Origin: Serinus canaria | Taxonomy: Eukaryota > Chordata > Aves > Passeriformes > Fringillidae | Direction of reading: 5' to 3' | NCBI RefSeq assembly: GCF_022539315.1 | Contig: NC_066316.1 | Coordinates: 97,458,179-97,522,178 of the forward strand | Length of the DNA stretch: 64,000 nucleotides | Part shown: positions 1-12,200 of the stretch, piece by piece | Layout of the letters: every line of letters starts with the position of its first letter | How positions within the stretch are numbered: the first letter of the stretch is position 1 | The notes under the pieces: generated by a model | The model's input: only the letters and a program-made list of their open reading frames with translations | Told to the model about the DNA's origin: nothing | Database searches by the model: none | Program-made: the position numbers and the translations under genes

Positions 1-989
1 GTTTGAAAACAGTCTTTTATCACCAAAGAGGAGAGAAAGTAGGCACAAATCAGCTAGACATAACATCAACAGCTATGCAAGGGAGGAGGAATTCCTGTCC
101 TTATTTTGTTAAATCTCCAGCAATTCCAGTCTAACTAGGCCTAGTCCAGGAGCAGCTGCTACTGAGAAATGCAGTCTCCTCCCTAAGCTGCTATTTTCCA
201 TTTCAGGCACAAGACACCTCTCTCAGTTCATCCTGTTGCAACAAATATTCTACAATACACACACTAATAACAGCACAAAGATTTTACTAAAACAAGCCCT
301 CCAAGAAACACTGGCTGTCCTGGGAGGAGAACCTGAGAGGGCAAAGACACCATGGCTGTTTTTACTGAAGGTGCTCAGATACTCCAGCAATGAGAGTGAT
401 GCAGAAACAGAAATTAAATAGAAACCACCCAGCTGACAAAACTCTGATCTACTTGGATTGTCTCTAGGTCATCACTGACATTTCACACTCTTGCTGGTCC
501 TCCAGCACCTCCCAGTTTTCTCGTGTTTTCCCAATTGCCTCAGAATTCAGAGAAACTGGTTACCTAGGCATGGGTTATATCGACCTTGAGAAATTGAGTT
601 TCCAGGCATTTCGATTTCATGATCACCTGTGCAGGTCTGATCCTGATCTTCTCTAGTAATTCTCTTTTCTCCCTTGGGAAATTTCTGCCATCTGTTCCCT
701 TATTCTTTCCTGAAAATGGAGGCAAAAATATAGCTTTTAACAACACCCTCAGTAAATGCGTTCACTTTCTCTCACATGCCAGATCATCCCTTTCAGTAGC
801 CTGTTACTCAAAATGCACTGCAAGCAAATACATATAATTGTATTTTAAAGTGAGCAAAGGTTTCAATTACCAGTTTCATTCTTGCCCAGTGCATATATTT
901 ATTTCAAACACTTATGCATGTTTCCTTTCATTCACCATCTGTCTTATTTTATTTCCATTCATTCTTTCTGTTATGCATTGTCATCTAAT
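1..989. other. Unique noncoding sequence
   Basis: No gene, RNA or repeat recognised. Reading frames on both strands are short and look like nothing known. Composition is AT-rich with scattered homopolymer runs. Confidence 0.6.
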
Positions 990-1190
990 GTAGAGCATTG
1001 TAATGGAAAAAAGGTCTTCTAATTCCACCACTTATCCCTCAAACTCATGGTGTGACCCCATGTGTGTCATTAAGCCTTAATAAGCTTCATTTCCTACCTT
1101 TAAAAAGGATATTGCCTGTTTGAACCATTGCATTAAAATTGTTTAATTTAATCAGAGCAGCAACACTTTATAAATGTTAGGTACTATTTC
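990..1190 (+). repeat. Ancient MIR-like SINE remnant
   Basis: The order of short matches follows the MIR core and 3' part: a 'tctaattccaccactta' stretch, then 'tggtgtgacc', then 'gtcattaagcc', then 'cttcatttcctacctttaaaaagg', and finally 'caacactttataaatgtta' in place of the usual 'caataaatgttggtta' end. The divergence is high, as expected of a SINE that stopped moving before modern bird orders split. Identification is by eye against a remembered consensus. An L2/L3-type tail is the alternative. Confidence 0.45.
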
Positions 1191-4100
1191 CATTTCATGC
1201 CAATCATGCCACCCACATTAATAAACTCCTTTGTGTTTACTTCTAGGCTCACACATATGTCAGAATCTACTCTCAGGCTCTGGGTCCACAATAAACAGGT
1301 AAATTTCACTTTGTAGAGATCTGTCTTGCTCCTGAACAATTTTCCCTTTTCAAAAGCTTTCCTCCAAAAATTATCCTTCATGAAAACATGCACAGAAAAC
1401 CTGTTAAAAAGAAACTGATTTTTTGAGCTGAACAACAGATAATGTAAATAATTCAGTCACCTATTCTGCTGATTGCTCTCTTTTGTTAGTAAGAGTATCT
1501 GAATGTACACGTCCACCCAAAGCATTTTTAATACATTGCAATCAACACTAAAATGAGGAGCGAGACCCTAGGAAAGAGAATTTAGGGATGGACCCCATCT
1601 ATTTATTTGTGGCTCAAAGAGGTGCAGAAAGCCTGTAACACTCAAATAATGGTAATGAATTGAAAATTGATATGCTTTGGTTTGTTTGGGGTTTTGTTCA
1701 AGTTTGGTTTTTTAACTCCAGTATGATATAACTCTAAACTGTTGGCTGAGATAGGTTACTCTTGTTTTAGTTTTGAAGTGTCTCATTAATATTCAGCTCC
1801 ACAAATTCTAGTTTCTTTAGCAAAGCAAAAATATCTTTCCTACTCAGAGTAACTCAACAAAACCTCATTTGGTTACTGCCACTGGAAACTTTGCAGTCAC
1901 AAGTCCAGGTGGCCTTGTGCTTCAGGCAATAATTTGCTAACACCTTTTACACTTCAAGCCCCAGCTACATTCCTGACATGCTCAAAACTCCTCTAAACAT
2001 CATTTTCACATTAGAACATTCAAGAAATACAGAATCAGACCCAAGGACAGCAGAGTATGTGTTGTACAGTTTACTGGGGTAGAAACATCTCAATTATCAT
2101 TTGTCCTTGCTTGTAGGAGGTTATATCAGCTCTTTGGGTCTGGTTGCTCTAGCAGAGAGAACTGCCTGTCAGTTGCTTTCTATTATAATGTCAGACAGTG
2201 TCTGCTCTTGGCATGTTCAGTAACACAAATGGGTGGGAGACAGTTTATGAGTGGAAGAGTTTGGGAATTTTCATTATTCCTCTGAAGTAGGAAGGCCTGA
2301 TCAATGGCTTGACCCTAGCCATTGAAAAGACTGGAGCAGAGTTGAGTGCCTATTTCATGTCTGCTATTTCTCTCCCCTGAACAGATTAAAAAAAAAATAG
2401 GGAAAAAACACAGTCATGACACTTTAGCTCAGTAAATCTGTAAGGCAAGACAACTCACGTTTGGGCATTTAATGCTCCATAGCAGGAGCAATCTAGGAAA
2501 CTTTAAAGCTCTGAAAACCACAACATTTTCTCTAAGATTCACTTCACTTCTTTTTTTTAGTGATTCCTGACTAGCTGTTACAAAGCTCATAGCTACCATA
2601 ATATACCTCCATAAGAGTGCAGCTACTTTTCTGTCCTGGCCCCTTAGATATTTACCCTCAGCCAACATCCATGAGTTTTTCCTGGAATTTTGTTTTCTAA
2701 AATTTTCCTTCTTCCTACAACATCAAAGTTATCTATTTTTTAGGTCGCCTGGTGTCTCAAGGGCTCACCACTAGTTTCTTCCTGTCTGATTGTCTAAACC
2801 CCCTGCAGAGATCTCTGCCCACTAAACACTATTAAAGAGCAAGAAGGGGGATGCAGAAGATCTGACACCTCAGCAACTATTTTGTTTGCTCTCAAAGACT
2901 GAGTGACTACTATCTTTCATTCATCACCCAAAAATAATTATACACATTTACCAGCCAAAAGAGCACTGCTACATAAATACAAGTGCTAGCATTACACAGA
3001 TTATTTCATCTATTCAAGATGGACACCATTTCCCTGTTGTCTTCTGCAAGTCTTTCTTTGACTTCAGGCCTTAATTTTTCCTTCTTCTCTACAGAAGGGT
3101 ACTTCTCTCTGTGCTCTGTTTTCACAGCAGTACAGCACTTCCCAAGAGGTTATGAATTTATTTGGCAGCATCATCCATCTTTCCCACAAGTTCCTTACAC
3201 CTAGAGCTCAGTCATCAGCCTGCTGCAACTTTCACTCCTCCCATATATCTGCTTGAGAAGTGCTGAGTAGCACAACATGCTTCAACCCCTCACTTTTGCA
3301 GTCACCCAACTTTGGAGGCCTTGTCCCAAGGCACCTCTCCCTGCAGTGAAACACCCACTTCTTTAGACTAACACATGGCAGATTCATGCCCAAGAAAAAA
3401 AAAGAAAAAGGGAAAGGGCTTGTTTCACCTACAGACCTTACAGGCTCAGCTGATCCCCTGGTAGAGGAAAACACGTAGAATATGTATCGCTGCCATAAAT
3501 TGTAGGTAGTTAAAAGAAAAAGAACCCCGTGGAGATATCTGAAATCTAATCTCAGACAGGCAGCAATCTAAAATAAACTACAGCTGGTGTTTCAGCTTTG
3601 ATTCTGCTTCCACCAAAGGCAAATGGCACAATTCCCATTGATTCCAATTAAATCACAGACTAGGTCCTCTTCTTACTCATCTTTCTTTTTTTGATGCCTC
3701 TATCTGATTTTTAGTTGTAAATTTCCCTGCAATAGTGCTCTCAGGACCATAAAAAACTTTTGAGAAATCCATACAAGTGCAAATCTTGGTACTATTTTTT
3801 TTAATAAGAAAATAGGGTCGATTTTTAACTCTCCCAATTAATGGCATGAAAGGAAAAGCAGCATGGTTTTGTGCTAATGGTTTAGTTGGTTTCAGTTAGG
3901 GCTAGAATCTGTCCTAAGAACCAACATACCTTCTGTGCATCTCTACACTTCAGAAAAAGGCACTATCTTATGACAGTAAATACATAAATGCAAGAATGCA
4001 ACTTTTAACCATTTTGCAGCTGGTGTTTAACCCCTTTTGCATCTAGCTTGCATGACCTTGATATGCCTTATCTGAAAGCAGAACATGCAGACACTTGTTT

Positions 4101-5684
4101 TTGGGCTGCACTCACACACCTGTACAGAGGAAGCTGTGGTGCTGTGCAACATCTCTGCACTGGTGCTGCCATTCTTGTGGGAGTTGCATTGCCAGAAGTT
4201 ATGCAGCTTTTTGCTTCTCTCACTGTTCTTACAAGGACAGCCAGAGGGTCTCTTGGTTTCCACTTCAATGGTGACACAGAGCATGACACTGAATCTATGC
4301 TGTGGGCAGTTCAGCTGCAGCTGTTTTCAGACACTTGCCGGCAAAGTTTCAGGGTTGTCAGCTCCTGCATTTTACTGGGCTCTTTGTCCTCTTTCCTGGA
4401 GGCCTGCCCTTGAAACTCTGGCCTTCATGGTTGCAGAGAAAAGCCTGAAAACACAGAATCTTACAGTATTTTTAAGTGTGACTCATGACTTTTTGCCATG
4501 AAGGGCACATACGATTGCCTCCTTTCAACTTCCCTTTGTCTCTTTGCATGCAGCCGCACCTGCAGATGTTCAGGGAGGAGTGCCTGCACTCATCCACCCT
4601 AAAAGCAGCTTCTGTGTATGCAAAAGTCAGCACCCGCTTGCACAGGTGTCACTATTCCCAACGGGCGGGTGCAGAGGTTCTGCTTGATGGGGCTACATGT
4701 GTATAAGCAGCTGCCCCTTTGAGCAAACTAGTCTCTGAACATCACATTTTAGAAAAGTAGCACAGCTTTTTCCATGGGCTCCATCCACAGAACATTTTTT
4801 TAAAGTAGTTTTACAATGTTAGATATACAGATATCTACCTCAGACTTTTTTTTCCACTTTCACTATCTGAACTTCGCAGTTATTTCACACAAAGCCCAGA
4901 GCTCAGTTAGCTGTTTCTAATGGCTGCTGTTCAGAGTGCTCAGCTCACAGAGGAAGAACCAGCCAAACAAACACCAGCGCACAAGGGATTAGAAGTGCCC
5001 ATCATCATTACCACCAGTCCTTCTCAGCTTTCTCCAGGGCCTGGGGGATGCACGGCCCTGGTACCATAACCAGTGTGGCTGGGATGCTGGCAGGCCAGTC
5101 AAGGAACAAGCCACACTGCCCTGTACCTCCTCCAAAAAGAACATTCCCTCCTGACTTCACAGCACGCCAGGGTCATATAGCAACACAAAACCAAAAACTT
5201 TTATAATTTAAGTTCATCTTAAGACAGATTTCAAAAATATGTACCAACAAAAATGTCACACAGCTCTGTCATTTTGCCTCAAAGAAAGCAAAAGAGGTTT
5301 GATCCTTCTCCAAACCAAAAGGTCAGAGCCTTGACCCCCCAGCAGAATCCCATCCTGGGACTCTGCAGGCAGAAGACTTTCTGCAAGCTGGCGACAAGTT
5401 TTCTGTATCAGGCAGATCACCCAAAGCACCTTGCTGCTCTCAGAGCACTACGGAGGGAGCACAGACCCTCATTTCTCTTTAAACTCCCTGGATCACTTAA
5501 TGAAGAAATGACACTAGGTGATGACACTGACACGACGGCAGCCCCAAGGGAATCTGCCCAGAAATGGCCTCAGACAGCTTCAGCACAAAGCTGCCCAAAG
5601 AAATCTTCTCTCCAGATACCTTTCATAACAACGCCTGTGACTCAGAGAGCACTTAGCAGTGAGTGTGGAAGGTAGCTGAGCATC
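1191..5684. other. Unique noncoding sequence
   Basis: No gene, structural RNA or interspersed repeat is recognised. Two overlapping + frames of 121 and 138 codons at 4048-4501 and one of 140 codons at 5253-5675 have no domain I know, have no visible splice context and lie opposite other open frames, so they are treated as chance openings. Short A or T runs occur near 2390, 3400 and 4795. Confidence 0.55.
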
Positions 5685-5795
5685 ACTACCCTGTTCAGAT
5701 GGGGAAAACCAGACTCACTGGGCTAAGTGATTTGCCTGTAGCCCCACAGCACCTGGCAGACCTCAGAGCAGGAACTAGGGCTATGGTGTGCTAAT
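5685..5795 (-). repeat. Ancient MIR/L3-like repeat tail
   Basis: The stretch reads like the reverse complement of the widespread old amniote tail: 'cagatggggaaaac', then 'gctaagtgatttgcc', then 'ccacagcacctggcaga', then 'cagagcaggaactagg'. These match, in order, the familiar gagg-aaact / aagtgacttgcc / cacacag / cagagc-ggaa blocks. It is diverged, and the choice between MIR, L2 and L3 cannot be made by eye. Confidence 0.5.
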
Positions 5796-7180
5796 TCATG
5801 GCACAGAGCCAAAGCATCCCACCTGCCTCAGAGGGGTCACAGCCCACTTGCTCCTCTGCATGCATGAGGTGAGTGTGACCCCACAGATTCTCTTGCTTGG
5901 AGACAGGATGAAATATAAATTTAACTGCCTATTATTGCCATTAAATATGTTCCACCAGCCTAGCCCTACCATATCAGTATGGAATACATGAATACAATGC
6001 AAAACAGAACGTTAAAAAATAAAGTGTAAGTGGCTGGATTCAATAATGCCAATAGTTGCATTCAATAAAGTAACATGTTTGTGATTATGGAATTTTGCTA
6101 GACACATTCTGAAGATAACATCTTATTTGTACAATGAATGGTTAGGCTAATCAGTGCAAGGGTTTAAATAGTCTTAAGTACATTAGCATAATCACTCATG
6201 AAGCACATGTAGTTTATAAATGAATTAACAGCTACAAATTAAAGAATAAGCTTCTGCTTTTTGAATCATCTGCCATTTTTCTTTAAGGAGAAAAAGCTGA
6301 AGTTGGGCATTCTGATTTTCAAATGTTCTCAGCCTGAGCAGTGTGGAAATGCCTGCTTGCACCCTCCACTTCTCAACAAGCTCAGCCCCCCAGGAAGATC
6401 CAGGGGCAGCTCAGAGAGGTAGAACTGTGCAAGGATGAAGCTTTGCAGATCCCAGGAACTCTCATCAGTTCTAACTCATTCCAGTTCAAGATTTTTTTAT
6501 GCTGTGTTGGGGTTAAACTGTTTAAGGTTTCTAAAGAGCTTGTACCTTTCCAGACTTTACTAAAAGGTGCATTTTTATTAATAGGATGATTTTACAGACC
6601 TATTGAGTCTTCTGAAGTGAGCAGGATGCATGGTTCCCGCTCTGTTCTCCCTCATTCCTACACCTCTTTTTCCTGTGTTAAGCAAAAGAGGATGACAACT
6701 TCTTCACTCCTCCCTGGGGTCAAGCATACCTCAGCCAAGCATTTTCCTCAGACATGAGGAAGTAAAGTGCCTACATGGCTACAGGCTCTGCCTATAGTCC
6801 TTAAGCCTATACTGGAGAAACCCCAGCTGGAAAGACCCTCTCCAGCCCCATATCACAGCCTCCATTGAACATGCAAAGATGCCCACATGATGGAGGTACA
6901 GATGTTCCCTTTTCCTGGTATAGAAACTGAAAGGGTAGGATTCTTATAAAAAGTGACATAGGAAGGGGAATAAGAAATGGTCACCCAGAATAGGAATGAG
7001 GCGACAGAACCAGAGCAAGGTTCTTCTCAACAGAACTGGTAGTGAAATGGAGGAGTTTGTCACCAAAGAACATTGTAAACAGTGCATGGTTTCAAGATGC
7101 ACTTGCACAAATGAACAAGACAGATATCCATTTGGGTACTAGACACAGGCTTCATTGGCTTAGGAAGGCAGGAAACTGAT
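5796..7180. other. Unique noncoding sequence with CNE-like block
   Basis: No gene is seen. The part from about 6010 to 6270 is AT-rich but not low-complexity, is free of obvious repeat remnants and is full of TAATTA/ATTA-type cores and near-octamer words. This is the look of many vertebrate conserved noncoding elements. That reading rests on texture only and needs an alignment. Confidence 0.4.
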
Positions 7181-7182
7181 AG

Positions 7183-7241
7183 GGAAATACTCCTGCTTTA
7201 TACCTTATCTACAAGGAAATATTCCTGCTGTATACCTTTCT
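7183..7241. repeat. Imperfect 32-bp tandem duplication
   Basis: The unit starting 'ggaaatactcctgctttatacctt' in short pieces at 7183 recurs with few changes at 7215 (ggaaatattcctgctgtatacctt read in pieces). There are two copies, with a period of about 32 bp. Confidence 0.75.
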
Positions 7242-9251
7242 CTAGGCATCAGATTGTCAAAAGAAAATGCCAGACCAGCCATTTTATGTTCTTGTATCTT
7301 TTACTTCAGAGTGGCACAGGTGGAAGATGAGAACTGCATTTTCCAATAGACAAAGCACAGGGTAAAGCTTTACCCCATGGAGACAGGCTTGTCCCTTATC
7401 TTTCTTGCACAAGATCACTTGAACAAGATCATTCACCTCCTTCCTTAGCAGCCACCCCACCCACAAAACACAGCAGCACTGGGTGTGTTGGGGCTGTGGT
7501 AAACACCTCTTGCCCCCTCACTGTCCACCCCAGCCTGCAGACAGCCCTGAGGGAGGACACCAACAGCCTCATGAATCCTTCTCATGCTGCAGTTTCATTG
7601 TGAGCAATTGTCAACTATTTGTGGGTAGAGCAAAAATTTAGTAAACGCATTTCTCCTTTGGTTAAACCAGAACTACTACTACTTGTTTTCCTTATGGAAA
7701 AAAATACTAGTGAAGCATACTTAGCCCTTCACACTCACCAATTCTTCAAAGGTGAATCTGCCTTTTATTTTGGATGGATTTATTTTGGTTTTTTCTATCT
7801 TCCTGACTGTCTGGGAACCACTGCAAGGCAGCAGACAGGAGCCTTGCACTAGAAGTCCAACCTTCTGGCCCAAATCCCTAGTAAATGTACTGCTATTTTC
7901 ATCGTAGATTAAGGGCAGCCCAGCCACCTCTCACACTGAGAAGTATTAAAAATACTTCCCTCAGTTCTCAGAAAGAGAATAATCTAAACTCACAAACTAA
8001 CTGAACTGAAAAAGAAAAAAGAAAAAAAGAAGAAAAAAGAGGAAGCCTTAGCGTGAAGAGCTATTATTATGTCTTCTCACATTTTGCTGTAGCTAAAAGC
8101 ATGAGTTGTATATATAACTAATGCACCACCCACCCAAGCAAAAATACTTGCTCAAAAAAGTAGAGGCATGCCTGTCAGAACTCATCCTCTTCCATTCAGT
8201 CTCCATTGTATATTTTTGTTCCTGTGATAAATTAGCCCACTACTTCTCAGGTGATTCTGGCATTTCAAATTCGAACACAGGACATGCTCAAGTAAAATCA
8301 TATAGTAGCTTCACTAGCAGTCTGAACTCACAGGGAGCTGGTATTCCACAAAGCAAAACCGAAATGTGAAGGTAATGGGGTGAAAGTTTGAGGCCTGCCC
8401 TCCACTTGCACTCACTCACTCGCATTAATGTTTCCATCCTGGCAGCTATAAACACTGTTTACCATCAAACACCTGCAACAGATTTCCAATACTCTCATGC
8501 TTGCAGTCTAGGTTTGCATGTAATCTGTTTTGTACGCTAGTATTCAGCAGAAACCCGAGACTGCCCTGGAGGGTTATGGTTTGTAGGTGGAGCTGCCTGG
8601 TCACATCTTTCTTAGTTTCTCATTTCTGTCCTTCTCCTTCAAAATTCTAAATGCCCTTCTCAGTGTCAGCACCGACTGAAATTCCTTTTTTCTTTAAGCA
8701 TAGCTAACATCTACATCAGCCTAAGCTGTAATCGTTTTCAGGCAGACTTTCCAGCCAGTGAATAGGAACACAGAAAGATACACCTGAGACACCTCTCAGT
8801 CAGTCAAATAGTGTCTTTGCACAAGCATCTTGCAATTTTAGCTCTAGAACCAGGCTTACAAAGATAGAGAGGAAACCAAAGAGATTTTACTTCATCTCTT
8901 CATGAAAAGACAGCACAGTCTGTGACCAGCCATGCTTTTGGAAGGCAGTGGTCACAAATTCTTGGAATTTCCTTGAGTTGTAAAACAAGGTTGAAAATTT
9001 CTAGGCAAGACTCAAAATATTTAACAACTTTACAATGGTTTTACAAAGATGTTGCAGTAGATCTTGGACCTCTGCTGTATACCATTACTAATGTCAGGAT
9101 AAAGAACAGGTCTTCTCACTAGTTCTGCTGCTTTCAGAATCTCAAAACAAGCTCAAGTTCACTGTAGTTGGCTCAGATCCTAACTTTCACACAAAAGGAA
9201 ATTATTATCCTGTAACATAATGTGCAGGAAAAACCCTAATGCTGTGCATTG
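7242..9251. other. Unique noncoding sequence
   Basis: No gene recognised. It contains a purine-only A-rich stretch at about 8009-8045 (runs of A broken by single G). Otherwise it is unremarkable. Confidence 0.55.
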
Positions 9252-9293
9252 TTCCTGGGCCAGGTGACCTCCTTCCTGGACCAGGTGACCTCC
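9252..9293. repeat. 21-bp tandem duplication
   Basis: Two adjacent 21-bp copies begin 'ttcctggg' at 9252 and 'ttcctgga' at 9273, both followed by 'ccaggtgacctcc'. They differ at one base. The period is a multiple of three, so it keeps the minus-strand 151-codon frame at 9236-9691 open and gives it a repeated EVTW motif near its C-terminus. That frame matches no family I know. Confidence 0.85.
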
Positions 9294-12200
9294 CCAGCTG
9301 TCATATGCTTCTCCATCATGCCCTTATGATGCACCCTAATTCCTCCTAACAAGACATGACAGAAACCCAGGTAGAGTGGGATGAGAGCACAATTTTCATA
9401 ATGTCTCAGGTATTCCTCCAGTATATCTGACATATAGGGCAATGTTGCCTGTGGTCCAAGGGAGAGTTTTAATAAGTATCTAGACTGAGTTAGCAAAGGT
9501 GTAGAATTTGGGAGCAAGATGCTCCAGCAAGCACCATTATGCACATATTTGCCACTTGTAGCTGAGGTCAGCATTAACACGTAGGCATAAATAACTGCTA
9601 GCACGCAAGGACATAATAAGACATTCCAGAAGATCTCTTCTAAGATGAAGTATTTGAGTCTGCTCCCTAAGCACTGCAAGGTAAATTGCATTCAGGTATT
9701 TATGAAGTTCATGAAGTTCAAAGCCATTTCAAGGCCAGGTCACAAAAAGTGATGGATGTGATGATACAACAGAATAAAATCCTGAAGCAAGACTTGTACA
9801 CTGATTTGATCCGAAACCACAGACACCGCTCTGCTCAATCTTGGAAGAAATCCCTGGGATTATTTTCTGAGTACAGTTTTGCCATACAGAATTTATATTT
9901 CCCAGGCTTGGGGTGCACAGGAAGGCCCATGTACTACTAAGTCCTTCTGAAAAGCAGAGTATAGTTTTCCTATGCTGATTTTTCTGTTTGTTAGAAGTTT
10001 AGGGCTTTTAAATCATGCTAATGTGTCTAGAGATTGCAATGGGAGGGTGTTTGAGAAATCCAAAAATAAAATAATGTAATGCAGCCAAATACTTAATTAC
10101 CAACATGTGCATCTGTTGTCAAACCATACGCTAAGTGAGTGGCACTGCTCATTAGTTCTGCTTTCAGGAGCTACCAGGCGTTCGTGTCATCACTACCAAG
10201 AGTCTTCTGAGTCTGAATCATCCCCGGAAAGGACAGATTCTGTCACTCATGCAGTCGCTGTTAACAAGAATGCTGATGGTGTAGCAGGTGTTTCCTCCAC
10301 TTCTCTAAACCTGGAAAGGTTCTGGCACAGCTTCCCTCCAATTTTCCCTCTTCAGAAAGGAAAAACAATCTTTCTCTCCTGGCTCACATGAGCAGGCAGG
10401 CATGTTCCAATAACTCAGGTATTGGACACAATTGCTCCTATTCACTCTGTTGCCTACAATACTGTGTGATTATCGTGCTCTGCTGGTTCCTCAGGAAAGA
10501 ATGCTGGTTTATCCACTCCAATCCCTTTTCATGCAATAAAACTCTAGCCCAGTGAAACAGAAGGGGGTCTGTGACACACAGCAGTAAAAAAGGTCCACTT
10601 ACTATTTAGCTGACCCATTGTTTTGGCAGTGGGTTTGAAATGCTCTTCCAAAGTTGCTGACTGATAAGTCCTTTCAAACCTTTAAGGGCATCTGATATTC
10701 TGAAATGGACTTGGAAAACTTTCTGTGCTTTGTCCACATAAAGCAAATGCCAGCTGGGATCTAAAGAAAAGAGCAGAGTGTTACTACCAGGAAAACAACA
10801 CACAAGTGCCAAAGAAAGGATAGAAAGGATCTGAGCAATCCCAAATATGGGTTGCAGCCTGATAAGACATTACAGTAAAAGCTCTACAGAACTGGCTGCT
10901 CCAGCAGACACTGAATGTACATCCTGGTTAGCTCTTGCAGTATTGAGGGTCTAGGGCTGGCCCACTCCTTTCTAGGGATTGCCCAGGAATGGGGCTGATC
11001 CCCATGGCTCATGCAGTCAGTGTAGCCTCCTGTGGCTTCAGGTAGACAGTAGAAGAGCACTCACACCTCACTCTGGCTGCTCTTCTTTGGCAGCTGTCCA
11101 CCTGTCCTGGTGTGCAAGAGCTGATCCAGCCTACACTGAGGATGCAGCAGAGAATCAGGGAACCATAGCTGGGCTTCATCCCAGGTACAGCTTTGCTAGA
11201 TTCCAGTTGCATCCCAGCCCAGATCCACTCAATTCCCCCCCTTTCTCTGAACCAGAAAGGCATAACTTAAGTCTCTTCCCTCACTTTTGAAATGACTTGT
11301 GGCCTTTTAAACAGGTTTCTTTATAAAGAAAAAACTCAGCAGTTAGCAAACACTGAATGTGGCCAAGCCCAGGCTAAGGTAGTGGCATTTGCATGGGCAC
11401 AGCAGTTTGAGGTTGTCCCCAGGCTGCTGCTACAGAGCTAGAGAGGGCAGGAATTCCCCTTCCTTCCCTGTGCCCCACTTTTCTGTGGAACGAAACAGGC
11501 AAACCAAATTCTTCTCCTTTTTTCAAACAGCTGAAGATGGCCCAAGCACTCCTTTCCACTCATAATCAAATACACATTTTCTTTTCAGTGCGGTGGCTCC
11601 CAAGAGCTAAAGCTCAAGCTGGAACATTGAAACACACAGCTTAAATCACCAGTAGAACACCTCTGGTGCTGACACTGATGTACCCAGCTTGGAGCTGTTC
11701 AGGGCTTGGACAGTACTGGCACTCCATGCTCCAGAATTCCCCTCTGCAAGCTTTCCTGTCCCTGCCAGCTGCAGCAACCAACACTGCCTACAGCAAATGT
11801 GTCACATATAGGTAGGTCACTAAATATCATGCCCAAATGCAACACAGACCAGATGCCATTAAGGAAAAAAAAAAAAAAAAAAGAAAAATCATGTTGATGT
11901 AAGCACTATGCTTTTACTTCCCCAAGTCTGACAGGCCTCCTACACAGCCAGCAGCAAGTAGCTATTTCCCTTGTAATATCATCAACTTCCAGTAATGTTC
12001 ACTTGCCTGTTTTTAATACCCTCTACCGTCCTTCCTACCATCCTGTGATAAATCCCTTCCCCTCTACCATTTCATAACTGTCCAGATCTTTTCCTCTCTC
12101 TCCCTACCACATCTGGCTTCTGGACCATTCTCCACTTCTTTCTGTTAGCATTTTCAAAGCTTATCTAGGGCCCAACAGACTTTTTTTTCCCCTTCTTGGT

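Noticed and set aside
4048..4501. Overlapping 121- and 138-codon plus frames
   Set aside because: There is no recognisable domain, they are open in two phases plus the opposite strand, and no splice or promoter context is visible.
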